The notes under the pieces were generated by a model. It ran no database searches and was not told where the DNA came from. It saw only the letters and a list, made by a program, of their open reading frames with translations. Below are positions 7,972 to 16,933 of a stretch of DNA of 64,000 nucleotides, one piece after another. The stretch lies in NCBI RefSeq assembly GCF_000172635.2, contig NC_018632.1, positions 3,720,001 through 3,784,000 on the forward strand, written 5' to 3'. This DNA comes from Alteromonas macleodii ATCC 27126. Lineage in GTDB: Bacteria; Pseudomonadota; Gammaproteobacteria; Enterobacterales; Alteromonadaceae. The position numbers were made by a program, and so were the translations under genes. Position 1 is the stretch's first letter. Each line of letters opens with the position of its first letter.

Positions 7972-9852
7972 ATTTCTACGCAGCACTTGCCCCAAGTTAT
8001 TGCAGGTCCAATAGTAAGAAAGGTGACATCTACAGAATGTCATATTTGGGTAGTAACCAGTAACGCCGATTCACCTGCGCTAAATCTATCTGCAAATGAA
8101 GTCGTCGTCAGCGGCAATTGTCAACGCGAAACCATACGCGTAGGTAAGTACGCATTTATACACTTGCTCTCTTTCACTTCGTCAGAGCCCTTCGAAGATA
8201 CTGCGCGGATAGGTTACTCGCTATCTTTTAGCGACGATGCTCAGCAGGCTTCATGGGAAAATGAACAACGCGGGCTTCTTTACGATGGGCAGTCTTCCTT
8301 ATGTTTCCACTACACCGAGACTCCCGAGACCATACTGCACGGCTCATGCCGTAAGCCTCACTTTCACAGTGATGATGCCCTAGCACAAGTAGATGTACTC
8401 CATAAAAATGCGTTCAAAAAGCAAAATGATTTTCCCGATCTCCTGTTGATGACGGGCGATCAAATTTACGCTGATGATGTCGCAGGTCCTATGCTTAAAG
8501 CCATACACAGCGTGATTGACCGTTTAGGTCTTTATCATGAAGCACTGGAAGGGGCAGTAGTAACCAACACTAATGAACTTGCCACACATGAACATGGGTA
8601 TTACGAACGAGAGCAGCTTCTGCCACAAATTGCGACCAATACGGTACTGTCTTCAATATTCTTTGGTGCTAAGAAGAAACCGGTATTCACATCAGTAAAC
8701 GCGCAAAACCATTTGATTGGCAGTGCGGAGATCATCGCTATGTATTTACTGGTGTGGTCCGACACGCTTTGGGCTGATATCAATATAGATAAAGATGGGA
8801 TCCCCCCAAAATACCACGCTATTTTCGACAAAGAACACGAAGCGCTTAACGGCTTTGTAAAACAGCTACCGCAGGTACGTAGGGCCCTGGCACACATTCC
8901 TACCTATATGATCTTTGACGATCACGATGTTACCGACGACTGGAACTTAACCCGGGGCTGGGAACAAGAAGTCTATGGAAACCCTCTATCAAAACGCATG
9001 ATCGGCAATGCGCTTATCGGCTACTTGCTTTGCCAAGGATGGGGAAATGCACCAAAAAAAGTAGCGCCATTAATTGCTAAAGTACAAGAATCCATGGGAG
9101 AAAGCGGTTTAAACTCGCACGATGAAATCATTGATGATCTTTTGGATTTTGATCAGTGGCATTACCGTTTAGATACCACACCACCTATTGAGGTTTTAGA
9201 CACCCGCACGCAGCGTTGGCGCAGTGAATCTAATATGAATAAGCCCTCGGGGCTAATGGACTGGGAAGCACTGTGTGATTTTCAGCATTCCATAATCGGC
9301 AAAGAATCTGTCATCGTTGTCTCTGCCGCTCCCATTTATGGCGTAAAGGTTATCGAAGCCATTCAAAAGGTGTTTACGTTTTTTGGCAAGGCGCTTACTG
9401 TTGATGCGGAGAACTGGATGGCCCACAAAGGCACCGCGAACGTTATATTAAACATATTCAGACATTACAAAACGCCCCCCGATTTCATCATTCTATCTGG
9501 CGATGTGCACTATTCCTTTGTATACGATGTACGCCTGCGCTTTAGGCGCAACAGCCCCCACATCACCCAGTTCACCTGCAGCGGATTAAAAAACGCCTTT
9601 CCGGATGGATTGATCAAATGGCTAGATAGATTAAACCGCGTGCTTTATCGCTCTAAATCGCCTCTAAACCTTTTCACAAGACGTCGAAATATGTCAGTAA
9701 AAGCGAGAGAACCAAGTTTGGGCTATGGCGAATTATTCAACGGTTGCGCCATTGGTGTATTAAAAATTTCACAGAAAACCACCGATGTTCAGTGCAAAGC
9801 TTTGTTGAGCAACGGTAAAGAGGTAGAATTCCCAGCTTCTAAAGACGATTAG
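7972..9852 (+). CDS. PhoD-like phosphatase / alkaline phosphatase D family protein, probable ATT start
   Basis: About 626 residues. The metallophosphatase core is visible in order: 'LLMTGDQIYADD' (about residue 160), 'YMIFDDHDVTDDWN' (about 315), and 'FIILSGDVHYSFVYD' (about 508), which supply the Asp/His/Asn metal ligands of PhoD enzymes. No signal peptide, so it is probably cytoplasmic, unlike classical secreted PhoD. No ATG or GTG fits the N-terminus. AAAGGAG at 7959-7965 is six bases before an ATT codon at 7972 that opens (M)STQHLPQVIAGP; the next candidate, TTG at 7987, is too far from that site. It is first of a run with fldB (17-base gap) and the CLCA_X gene. Confidence 0.8.
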   Translation: MSTQHLPQVIAGPIVRKVTSTECHIWVVTSNADSPALNLSANEVVVSGNCQRETIRVGKYAFIHLLSFTSSEPFEDTARIGYSLSFSDDAQQASWENEQRGLLYDGQSSLCFHYTETPETILHGSCRKPHFHSDDALAQVDVLHKNAFKKQNDFPDLLLMTGDQIYADDVAGPMLKAIHSVIDRLGLYHEALEGAVVTNTNELATHEHGYYEREQLLPQIATNTVLSSIFFGAKKKPVFTSVNAQNHLIGSAEIIAMYLLVWSDTLWADINIDKDGIPPKYHAIFDKEHEALNGFVKQLPQVRRALAHIPTYMIFDDHDVTDDWNLTRGWEQEVYGNPLSKRMIGNALIGYLLCQGWGNAPKKVAPLIAKVQESMGESGLNSHDEIIDDLLDFDQWHYRLDTTPPIEVLDTRTQRWRSESNMNKPSGLMDWEALCDFQHSIIGKESVIVVSAAPIYGVKVIEAIQKVFTFFGKALTVDAENWMAHKGTANVILNIFRHYKTPPDFIILSGDVHYSFVYDVRLRFRRNSPHITQFTCSGLKNAFPDGLIKWLDRLNRVLYRSKSPLNLFTRRRNMSVKAREPSLGYGELFNGCAIGVLKISQKTTDVQCKALLSNGKEVEFPASKDD

Positions 9853-9869
9853 TTCAAAAGAGGTATCTA

Positions 9870-10406
9870 ATGAGTGATAGCGCACTGTCCATCGGATTAT
9901 TTTACGGCTCAACAACTTGCTATACCGAAATGGCAGCAGAAAAAATCCAAGCGCAGCTCAATAGCCTTTTCGACGAAGATATTGTTGACCTTCACAACAT
10001 TAAAGACGTTAACCTAACGCGCACGGCCGAATACGACATTATCATTTTTGGTATTTCAACGTGGGACTTTGGCGAGCTGCAGGAAGATTGGGAGTCTCAT
10101 TGGGAAGAAGTGCACGGTTTGGATTTATCAGGGAAAACCATCGCCTTATTCGGACTTGGCGATCAACTTGGTTACGGTGAATGGTTTCAAGATGCACTAG
10201 GCATGCTTCACGATGCAATATTGCCATCAGGCTGTAAGATCGTGGGTTATTGGCCAAACGAAGGATACGAGTTTACCGCCTCAAAAGCGTTAACCGAAGA
10301 CAAAACTCAGTTTGTTGGCCTGTCTCTTGACGATGAAAACCAATACGACAAAACAGACGCACGCATCGAAGCATGGTGCGAACAGTTATTGGTCTCGATG
10401 GCTTAA
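9870..10406 (+). CDS. fldB: Long-chain flavodoxin FldB
   Basis: A 178-residue FMN-binding electron carrier. The phosphate-binding loop GLFYGSTTCYTE lies near the N-terminus, with flavin-contact segments 'GISTWDFGELQEDWE' and 'ALFGLGDQLGYGEWFQDAL'. The roughly 20-residue insertion of long-chain flavodoxins is present. FldB rather than FldA is favoured by the 'TTCYTE' loop and the 'EGYEFTASKAL' region. It delivers low-potential electrons to cytoplasmic reductases. It follows the phosphatase gene by 17 bases, with AAGAGG upstream of the ATG, and is followed 16 bases later by the CLCA_X gene. Confidence 0.88.
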   Translation: MSDSALSIGLFYGSTTCYTEMAAEKIQAQLNSLFDEDIVDLHNIKDVNLTRTAEYDIIIFGISTWDFGELQEDWESHWEEVHGLDLSGKTIALFGLGDQLGYGEWFQDALGMLHDAILPSGCKIVGYWPNEGYEFTASKALTEDKTQFVGLSLDDENQYDKTDARIEAWCEQLLVSMA

Positions 10407-10422
10407 CGCCTATTAATTTCGG

Positions 10423-11220
10423 ATGTCAGTGTTGGAAAGTAAAGGCCGTATTCATCAGCAGTTTTATCGCAACGGCCCAAGCCACAGGGACGGCGCTGAT
10501 GTTTCATTTCAAGATATTCGCAAACTGTTTAATTTCGCTACGATCACTGTGGGTAGATGGGTAACAGCAGAAGAACAACAGATCGCTGCCAACCTCTTTT
10601 TCGATGCGCTTTACGATCTGGTCGCGATCTTAAATATCAATGAACAGGTGTTATCGTTAAACGGATCCCTGTCACTGGCTTTTGGCAGTGGCGGTCAAAA
10701 ACACAGCAGTGCCCACTACAACAGTGCGAAAAGACAGCTTGCGCTAGCAAAAAATGCAGGAGCCGGAGCGCTAGCCCACGAATGGTTTCACGCTTTCGAT
10801 CATTATATTGCGCCGCGCATGTTCGACGGTATTGCTGCCGGTAGCTTTGCCACACAGGCCTGGCTCGACAATGCCCCGATGAATCCTCATCCGTTGAATC
10901 AAAAATTGAGCGATTGTTTCTCGCTATTGTTCCTAAATGATCAAAAAAGACCAAATGAGTACTTTGTGCGATCCGTAGAAGCTGATCGCGCGTTAAAAAT
11001 GTATTATTATGCTATGCCTCAGGAGATGGCTGCCCGCGCATTTGAAGCCTGTATTCAAGATCACGAGATCAAAAACGCATTTTTGGTGCAGGGGACAAAA
11101 AAATCAACGGAAGCTAGACTTGGCATTTATCCTCATGGTAACTTGCGTACATCACTCAATCAGGCATTGATGTTGTATTTTTACCAATTAGGTGTCGCTA
11201 TTTCACATAAACAAACCTAG
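10423..11220 (+). CDS. CLCA_X family protein with HExxH zinc-peptidase-like motif
   Basis: A 265-residue cytoplasmic protein that I recognise as the CLCA_X type. It has a metallopeptidase-like signature HEWFHAFDHY (His119, Glu120, His123; a further His127), preceded by 'GAGALA' and by a beta-rich block 'LSLAFGSGGQKHSSAHYN'. The same arrangement occurs in polyvalent phage and toxin-associated proteins, so a protease-like fold is likely; activity and substrate are not known. It probably shares a transcript with fldB. The ORF ends at 11220 and a separate plus-strand gene (exbD) begins 142 bases later. Confidence 0.65.
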   Translation: MSVLESKGRIHQQFYRNGPSHRDGADVSFQDIRKLFNFATITVGRWVTAEEQQIAANLFFDALYDLVAILNINEQVLSLNGSLSLAFGSGGQKHSSAHYNSAKRQLALAKNAGAGALAHEWFHAFDHYIAPRMFDGIAAGSFATQAWLDNAPMNPHPLNQKLSDCFSLLFLNDQKRPNEYFVRSVEADRALKMYYYAMPQEMAARAFEACIQDHEIKNAFLVQGTKKSTEARLGIYPHGNLRTSLNQALMLYFYQLGVAISHKQT

Positions 11221-11362
11221 TTTGTTGTTTTATTACTGTGAAACTGAGTATTTTTTCAACAACAAGTGTTAATGAGCACACTGTTTTTGTACAAAACCCT
11301 GTATATTTTTGTAACAAGCAGTATACTAAAGCGCTCGAACGTAACAGAAGAAAGAAGACGAG

Positions 11363-11773
11363 ATGAAAAGAAAGAAGCATACCTCGGCTGAAGACGAGGC
11401 TCAGATTGATATGACCCCCATGTTGGACATCGTGTTCATCATGTTGATTTTCTTCATCGTAACGACCTCGTTCGTGAAAGAGAAAGGTTTGGACGTAAAC
11501 CGTCCTGAAGATAATCAAGCGAAAAACGATAAGCCTTCAAAAGCGCTTTCTATCCGTATTGATGCTGATGGCACAATTATGATGGGCGGCCGCGAAGTTG
11601 ATATTCGTCGTGTAGTTGCAAACACGCAAACATACCTAGCGGAAAACAACACGGATTCAGCTGCTATCCAGGCTCACGAAGACAGTGAGCACGGTACTGT
11701 GGTAGAAGTTATGAACCAAGTTAAAATTGCAGGTATTGATAAAGTATCTGTTTTGGTTAAAAAGAGCAGCTAA
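11363..11773 (+). CDS. exbD: ExbD/TolR-type proton-channel subunit (solitary)
   Basis: A 136-residue inner-membrane protein with one N-terminal transmembrane helix (about 21-42) in the context IDMTPMLDIVFIMLIFFIVT, carrying the conserved membrane Asp22 used for proton passage. A periplasmic C-terminal domain with 'IRIDADGTIMMGGREVDIRRV' follows. The pattern is that of ExbD2 in TonB2-type energising complexes. These normally sit in operons with exbB and tonB, but here the gene is alone: CLCA_X is upstream and a terminator lies 27 bases downstream. Its ExbB partner must be encoded elsewhere. Confidence 0.88.
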   Translation: MKRKKHTSAEDEAQIDMTPMLDIVFIMLIFFIVTTSFVKEKGLDVNRPEDNQAKNDKPSKALSIRIDADGTIMMGGREVDIRRVVANTQTYLAENNTDSAAIQAHEDSEHGTVVEVMNQVKIAGIDKVSVLVKKSS

Positions 11774-11800
11774 AACGCCTTTCTGACCACGCAAAATAAA

Positions 11801-11826
11801 GAAAGCCACCTTCGGGTGGCTTTTTT
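11801..11826 (+). terminator. Intrinsic terminator after exbD
   Basis: GCCACC-TTCG-GGTGGC, a UUCG-type tetraloop hairpin, followed directly by six T residues. Confidence 0.92.
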
Positions 11827-11954
11827 CGTATAAGACCTTATACCAAAGTATCTCTTGTGCTATCGCATGAATTTTGTTCAGATCGTACCATTCGGTGTGT
11901 CTGGAAAATCCATGTTGAAACTCGGTTCCAGACTCTGATGTCACTGGAGCCATT

Positions 11955-13367
11955 ATGCACAAAAAAATACTCTATACTGCTGTACTTGCAGCGGTTATGT
12001 CAGCACCACAAGTGTCTGCCGCCAAAATTGAATTAAGTGAAGCGTTTGAATACAACGCATTCATCTTCGATAGCTTTACCGGCCAATCTTCCGATGTTGA
12101 AGGAAGACTAGCTGTCGGTGGCGAAATGAACGTATCCGATTTCAATGTCGGCTTACTGCTATCGCCAGATATGTCTGAGTCTGCTCTTGCCGTAGGCGGT
12201 AACCTTCATTTCACGCGCGGTGATGTTCACGGTGGTTCAACTACCGTGTCAGGTATGGTGTTTGGCTCTGAACTCACATTCGATAAAGCGGTTAACGCTC
12301 AGCAGACTGTAAATCTCATTAATTCTACGGTGAAGTCTGGCGGTATCTCATCCAAAGGTGATGTCAAACTAGGTAACTCAAATGTTGTATCAGGTGATGT
12401 GCACGCCAATACTGTGAAACTTGGTGGGCCTAATAGTGTTTACGACAGTGTGAGTAACCCTACTTTATATGGCTCCCAAGTTGAAAACGGAAACGTATTT
12501 GCTGAGTCTAGCGTTGAACTTGATAGCAGCGAAGTTAACGGTACCGTAACGCTTAACGACGTTAACAATTACACCGCTATCAATGGTTCGACAGCAACAT
12601 CTGTTGAACAGGGCAGCGTGAGTAAGGCTAACGTTAACAATATCGACTTTAATGCTATTGCTGCCGAAGTAACAGCGCAGTCTCAGGAGTTTGCGTCAAT
12701 GTCGGTGAATGGCACAACAACATTGTCGTGCACTGACGCTAACGATTCGGATCAAGCGGTTGCTTGTACCGACGCTAGCAAGGATGTATTAAATACCATT
12801 ACCTTCTCTGGCTCTGATGATATCAATATCTACAATATTGACGCTAGTTGGTTCAGCGCTGCTGATAAAGGCATTGTTTACGATTTCTCAACCACCAGCT
12901 ACAACATCATCAATGTGTACGGTGAATCAGTTGAGTTATTTAACACTGGCTTCTTTAATACGGCCTTTACGCAGGAAAATGAATATTTCAGAGAAAATGG
13001 CCAGTACAGAGACAATGACAACAATGTAGGTCAGCGTCATGATGGCCTTTATACCAACAACATCTTGTTTAACTTTGTTGATGCTGATTTTCTTACACTA
13101 CATAGTGTGGGTGTTAAAGGTAGTGTACTGGCGCCATATGCAGAGCTAAGTTTCTACAATGGTCATGTAGACGGTAATGTCATTGCTAATAGATTGGTCA
13201 CTCCGTTGGTGCAACTGATTAATGACGACGGCGAAACCTACAATGCGCCAACAGGCCAAGTAAATAACTATCAGTTCGGCGCTATCAACGTAAGTGAACC
13301 TGCATCAATTGCTCTTTTATTTGGCGCTGGATGTTTCATGCTAGCTAGACGTAGAAAAGCGAATTAA
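11955..13367 (+). CDS. PEP-CTERM 'choice-of-anchor A' family surface protein
   Basis: A 470-residue exported protein. A signal peptide (ending VSA-AK, about residue 23) is followed by a long, Asn/Ser/Val-rich beta-strand region typical of choice-of-anchor A domains, beginning 'FEYNAFIFDSFTGQSSDVEGRLAVGGEMN'. The C-terminus has a sorting signal: SEPASIALLFGAG, a hydrophobic helix, then a basic ARRRKAN tail. This is the PEP-CTERM arrangement with Ser in place of the first Pro. Such proteins are processed by an exosortase, not present in this window. It is convergent with the cellulose operon 40 bases away. Confidence 0.8.
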   Translation: MHKKILYTAVLAAVMSAPQVSAAKIELSEAFEYNAFIFDSFTGQSSDVEGRLAVGGEMNVSDFNVGLLLSPDMSESALAVGGNLHFTRGDVHGGSTTVSGMVFGSELTFDKAVNAQQTVNLINSTVKSGGISSKGDVKLGNSNVVSGDVHANTVKLGGPNSVYDSVSNPTLYGSQVENGNVFAESSVELDSSEVNGTVTLNDVNNYTAINGSTATSVEQGSVSKANVNNIDFNAIAAEVTAQSQEFASMSVNGTTTLSCTDANDSDQAVACTDASKDVLNTITFSGSDDINIYNIDASWFSAADKGIVYDFSTTSYNIINVYGESVELFNTGFFNTAFTQENEYFRENGQYRDNDNNVGQRHDGLYTNNILFNFVDADFLTLHSVGVKGSVLAPYAELSFYNGHVDGNVIANRLVTPLVQLINDDGETYNAPTGQVNNYQFGAINVSEPASIALLFGAGCFMLARRRKAN

Positions 13368-13396
13368 CGCTTTAAAAAGAGAGTGAATCTTCAGGC

Positions 13397-13425
13397 AAAA
13401 GCGGCTTTATAGTGCAAAGCCGCTT
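13397..13425 (-). terminator. Terminator of the cellulose operon, overlapping the bcsC stop codon
   Basis: The arms AAGCGGCTTT and AAAGCCGCTT flank a seven-base loop. Read on the minus strand the stem begins in the last sense codons of bcsC, includes the stop codon and is followed by TTTTGCC. Confidence 0.6.
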
Positions 13426-15830
13426 AATCTTGGCGAAGACAGCAACAGTTCATCGCTTGTTACACCAGCACCTCGCCCTTCTCGCCACCTTATCTGAATA
13501 CCCGCTTCAAATGCTTGGTACTCAACCGCAAATGCTTTTCCTATATACCCAGCCACAATCCAGTTGTGATTGATTCGATACTGACCTTCAGCCATAAAAT
13601 TTCCGCTTAAACCCGTATCTGAGCTTTCACCAAGGGTCGCGTTCTCGTCTGCCGTTGGAAATGCACCTCCAATCGGAAAGCGCAGATCATCGTCTTGTTC
13701 AACACGTGAAAGCGCAAGTGAACTTCGAAGTTTAACTTGCCAGTTTAGCGCCTCAAGCGTTAACAGCTCTGAATAGCCCCCGATGCTGACAAACTGACTG
13801 GGGCTAAAGTAGCCACCATTGCCGACCGTAAAGCCGCTTAGATTTTTATCATAGCTTGTATAGCTCAAGAATGGCCCTACGCGCCAATAATCAAGCATGG
13901 GAGATATCATGGTAGCAATATCGTAACTCACATCACTCCGTAGAGAGAGTGCGCTATTATCGGCAACCTGCTCGCCTTCTAAGCGACTAACCTGAGCAGT
14001 ACCTGCAACAGACCAGTTGTCGGCCACTGCATGCGCTACTAACCCTCTTATGCCACTTTCTATCACGTAGCCCCAAGGTTTCGCGTGATCAGCATTGAAG
14101 GTTCCGGTTTGGCTTAATAAGCTGTCTTCTTTTGCCTTTCTAAATAAGGTTGCAGCTACCGTTGTACTGGTAAGAAATTTGGTTGCAGATATCTGCCCCG
14201 TTACTTTAGCGCCAACGGGTTGATCGAACATGGCATATTCAAGGTTAGCGTAAAAATTGAAATCAGGTGCCTGATAATGCGCTTCGGCGCGAAGCCCCTT
14301 ATCTTCAAAGCCGCTTATTCCCGAAAATGCTCCACTCAATTGGTCGTTACCAAACCAGTCACCAACTTGAGGACTACCGCTGTAGAATTGCTTATAGTCG
14401 AGTGATACTTGCCACAGCCAGTTTTCATAACCGCTGCCAATACCAATATATTGCGACAGAACATCGAAATTACCGAGTCCCTCGCTCCCGCTTCGACTGC
14501 GAGTATTAATACCGTAGACTGCACTTAGGCCATCTTTAGTTTGTGCTGTAACTCCCCGCGCATCGCGATTTTGATAGGCTAGCCAAAACTGTTTTCTGGG
14601 CCAGGCGTTACGTGTGGTGCGTTCTTGCAATATGCTTTTTACCGCACTGTATCTCAGCGCCAATCGGTTCAGTGTGGCTTCGTCGTCTTGATTAATTGTA
14701 ACCAATTCATTGGCAATTACCGCATCGGTTGGCGTCTTCGCGAGCACTCGCTCGAACGCTGCGGTGGCGGTTGTGGTGTCTTGTATCTCTTTAGCAGCCC
14801 ACCCAATTAGTGCTTGCTCATCTACACTTAACGGTCTCAAACGGGCGAGTGCTTCGCCTGACTCAATACTTTGCTTGTAGCGCCGTGTATCGTAAAACTG
14901 AGCCTGTCGGCTAGCCAGACCATCAGCACAGCGTCGAATGAAAGCCTCAGTATCGACACTACATGCTAGGTCGAACGCGCTTTGCTTGGCCATGTCGCTG
15001 CTTTGCGCGCTAAGTGACAAATACCTGCCTTCGTTATCGTTCACCAAACTAAATAGCGCGTCGGCAAAGTCGTAATTTTTCAAGTCGTATTGTTGCCATG
15101 CCGCACCCTGCAGCACTTCTTTCACGTAGCCGCTGTTATCAGATTTGAGAAATTGCTCCAGCGTTGTCGTATCGCGCAAAGACAATGCCTGCTGTAGCTT
15201 AATACCAGTGACACTGTTAAGGCCTTGTTGAGCGGATTGTTTATCGATATCACGAACTGCCGATTGTTGGGCCTGAGAGAACTGCTGCGTTGCCATTTCT
15301 AACATGCCTTTATCAATGGCCGTCCACCCCATAAGCAAGTAAAAATCAGTACGCTTAATTTGATTGCTCAATGCAATAAGCGTTTCTACTTTTTGCTTCG
15401 ACGTATTTGCTCTGGCTTTCGGCGTTAACTGAGCAAATTGTTCGAGCGGGAGGGCTTTAGAAGCGGGCTTATCTGGCTGCTTTTTTAAAGCCTGAAGCGA
15501 TTCTCTTGGCGCTGAAACTACAGGCTTGATAGTACCTTTTAAGCGGCCGTTTATTCTGTTTAGTTCGGTTTCGACTTCTTGTGGCACCTGCCACGTAGGG
15601 TAACGAGCTTTTAAGCGCGTAAACTCTTCATTGGCTTGCTGAATCTGTCGCTCATTAATATGGTACCAAAGCCCTGTTAAATCCGGCTGATCTTGTTGTG
15701 CAGGTAATATACCCAGATCTTTTTCTTTGTACGTTGTTTTAGCTTGTCCGTATGCCTGCACCGACACAAGTGACGTGGCCAAAGCGCCTAGTGCCAGATA
15801 CAAAGACGTGCGAGTAAACCGAGTTTTCAC
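13407..15830 (-). CDS. bcsC: BcsC-like cellulose export protein (short form): TPR region plus outer-membrane barrel
   Basis: An 807-residue exported protein with signal peptide (cut near VQAYG-Q). Residues about 40-400 are alpha-helical, TPR-like (for example 'YLLMGWTAIDKGMLEMATQQFSQAQ'); the remainder has the alternating aromatic/Gly pattern of an outer-membrane barrel with 'YRINHNWIVAGYIGKAFAVEYQAFEAGIQIRWREG' near the C-terminus. By position after bcsA-bcsB-bcsZ it should be the periplasmic scaffold and outer-membrane pore for cellulose. It is clearly shorter than enterobacterial BcsC (about 1150 residues), with fewer repeats. Its start overlaps the bcsZ stop by four bases. Confidence 0.75.
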   Translation of the reverse strand: MKTRFTRTSLYLALGALATSLVSVQAYGQAKTTYKEKDLGILPAQQDQPDLTGLWYHINERQIQQANEEFTRLKARYPTWQVPQEVETELNRINGRLKGTIKPVVSAPRESLQALKKQPDKPASKALPLEQFAQLTPKARANTSKQKVETLIALSNQIKRTDFYLLMGWTAIDKGMLEMATQQFSQAQQSAVRDIDKQSAQQGLNSVTGIKLQQALSLRDTTTLEQFLKSDNSGYVKEVLQGAAWQQYDLKNYDFADALFSLVNDNEGRYLSLSAQSSDMAKQSAFDLACSVDTEAFIRRCADGLASRQAQFYDTRRYKQSIESGEALARLRPLSVDEQALIGWAAKEIQDTTTATAAFERVLAKTPTDAVIANELVTINQDDEATLNRLALRYSAVKSILQERTTRNAWPRKQFWLAYQNRDARGVTAQTKDGLSAVYGINTRSRSGSEGLGNFDVLSQYIGIGSGYENWLWQVSLDYKQFYSGSPQVGDWFGNDQLSGAFSGISGFEDKGLRAEAHYQAPDFNFYANLEYAMFDQPVGAKVTGQISATKFLTSTTVAATLFRKAKEDSLLSQTGTFNADHAKPWGYVIESGIRGLVAHAVADNWSVAGTAQVSRLEGEQVADNSALSLRSDVSYDIATMISPMLDYWRVGPFLSYTSYDKNLSGFTVGNGGYFSPSQFVSIGGYSELLTLEALNWQVKLRSSLALSRVEQDDDLRFPIGGAFPTADENATLGESSDTGLSGNFMAEGQYRINHNWIVAGYIGKAFAVEYQAFEAGIQIRWREGRGAGVTSDELLLSSPRLSGFAL

Positions 15831-16933
15831 GATGCGTTATCCAAAACTGCTAGCATAGAAAGCAGCGTTAAACTTGCCGAGTAATAATCCATGTTTCGAT
15901 TGATCTCAGGCCACTCTGGCCTTTGCTTTTCTTCTGATTTCATCAAGCTGTTTACGGCCATCTGCACTGAACGCATTCCCTTAGACATTTCGTACTCAGC
16001 GGTTTCCTCGTTTAACAGGTTGATGGTAGCTGGCGTAGGCGTTATCGCCCACCATGCATAGTAGGGGGAAAGTAGCTTCTCAGTTAACCTAGCGTTTTGG
16101 CGAAAACGTGGGGACCATGCAAGCTGAAGCGGTATACGGATCGCATTAAAACCAAACTCAGGCGATATCACATTATCTAAAGTTAACGCACCAATTTTAC
16201 TGTTATCTGGCTCAGCACTATTAGGGGTGAAACGCACCCAATCACTGGGCAATTGGTAGGTAGAAAACTGCATATTCGACAGCAAGATCAAACCCGACTC
16301 GAACAGGCTTTCCCAACGTGACGGAGTATCCGACAGCGAAGACAGGTCAGTTATGGCGGGAAAAACCCAATAGGACAGATTTAGCTGAAGGCTGCTATTT
16401 CCTGTTTGGTCAGATGCAAATCCGTATTCCCCTGGCAAGAGCACTACACTGTTATTATTCACCACCAGAAGCTTCTGCTCTACTGCACGTACAATATTCC
16501 TGGCGGCCTCCTCATACTTACCAACGCCCCACTTTTCACTTGCACGCAATAATGCCCACGCAATAAGAATCTCACCATCAGAGGCATTATTAGGGTCATC
16601 GATACAAGAAGATGAATTATCCACACAAGGTCGGTAGCGCCAGCTAAATAGCCCGTCTTCGCGCATGAGAGTACGTTGGGTCCAGTGCCATAATGCATCA
16701 AAGGTGTCTTTGTCGTTGGCGGCGACGGCAAAGAGCATACCGTACCCTTGCCCTTCGCTGTGAGACACATCATCATTTCCTGTGTCTACCACGCGCCCGC
16801 CGTCAACAAACAATGCCTTATACGCTATGTACTGAGACTTGAATTCGCTATCTTCCTTGGTAGAGCACGACGCCAACAGGAACAAAAAACCTATCACTAG
16901 CGTCGCTTTTGTTGCGTAATGCAGCTTTACCAT
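15827..16933 (-). CDS. bcsZ: Cellulose-operon endoglucanase BcsZ (glycosyl hydrolase family 8), lipoprotein
   Basis: A 368-residue GH8 enzyme that cleaves beta-1,4-glucan during cellulose export. The general-acid Glu is in SHSEGQGYGM (about residue 60) and the second acidic residue in NNASDGEILIAWAL (about 120); both are intact. Unlike the soluble periplasmic enterobacterial enzyme, the signal ends in a lipobox (LLASC, Cys23), predicting a lipid-anchored protein. It overlaps bcsB by seven bases and bcsC by four. 'Ser' follows the lipid Cys, so outer-membrane sorting is likely. Confidence 0.9.
   Translation of the reverse strand: MVKLHYATKATLVIGFLFLLASCSTKEDSEFKSQYIAYKALFVDGGRVVDTGNDDVSHSEGQGYGMLFAVAANDKDTFDALWHWTQRTLMREDGLFSWRYRPCVDNSSSCIDDPNNASDGEILIAWALLRASEKWGVGKYEEAARNIVRAVEQKLLVVNNNSVVLLPGEYGFASDQTGNSSLQLNLSYWVFPAITDLSSLSDTPSRWESLFESGLILLSNMQFSTYQLPSDWVRFTPNSAEPDNSKIGALTLDNVISPEFGFNAIRIPLQLAWSPRFRQNARLTEKLLSPYYAWWAITPTPATINLLNEETAEYEMSKGMRSVQMAVNSLMKSEEKQRPEWPEINRNMDYYSASLTLLSMLAVLDNAS

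Noticed and set aside
7987..7989. TTG as start codon of the PhoD-like gene
   Set aside because: It is more than 20 bases from the only ribosome site; ATT at 7972 has ideal spacing.
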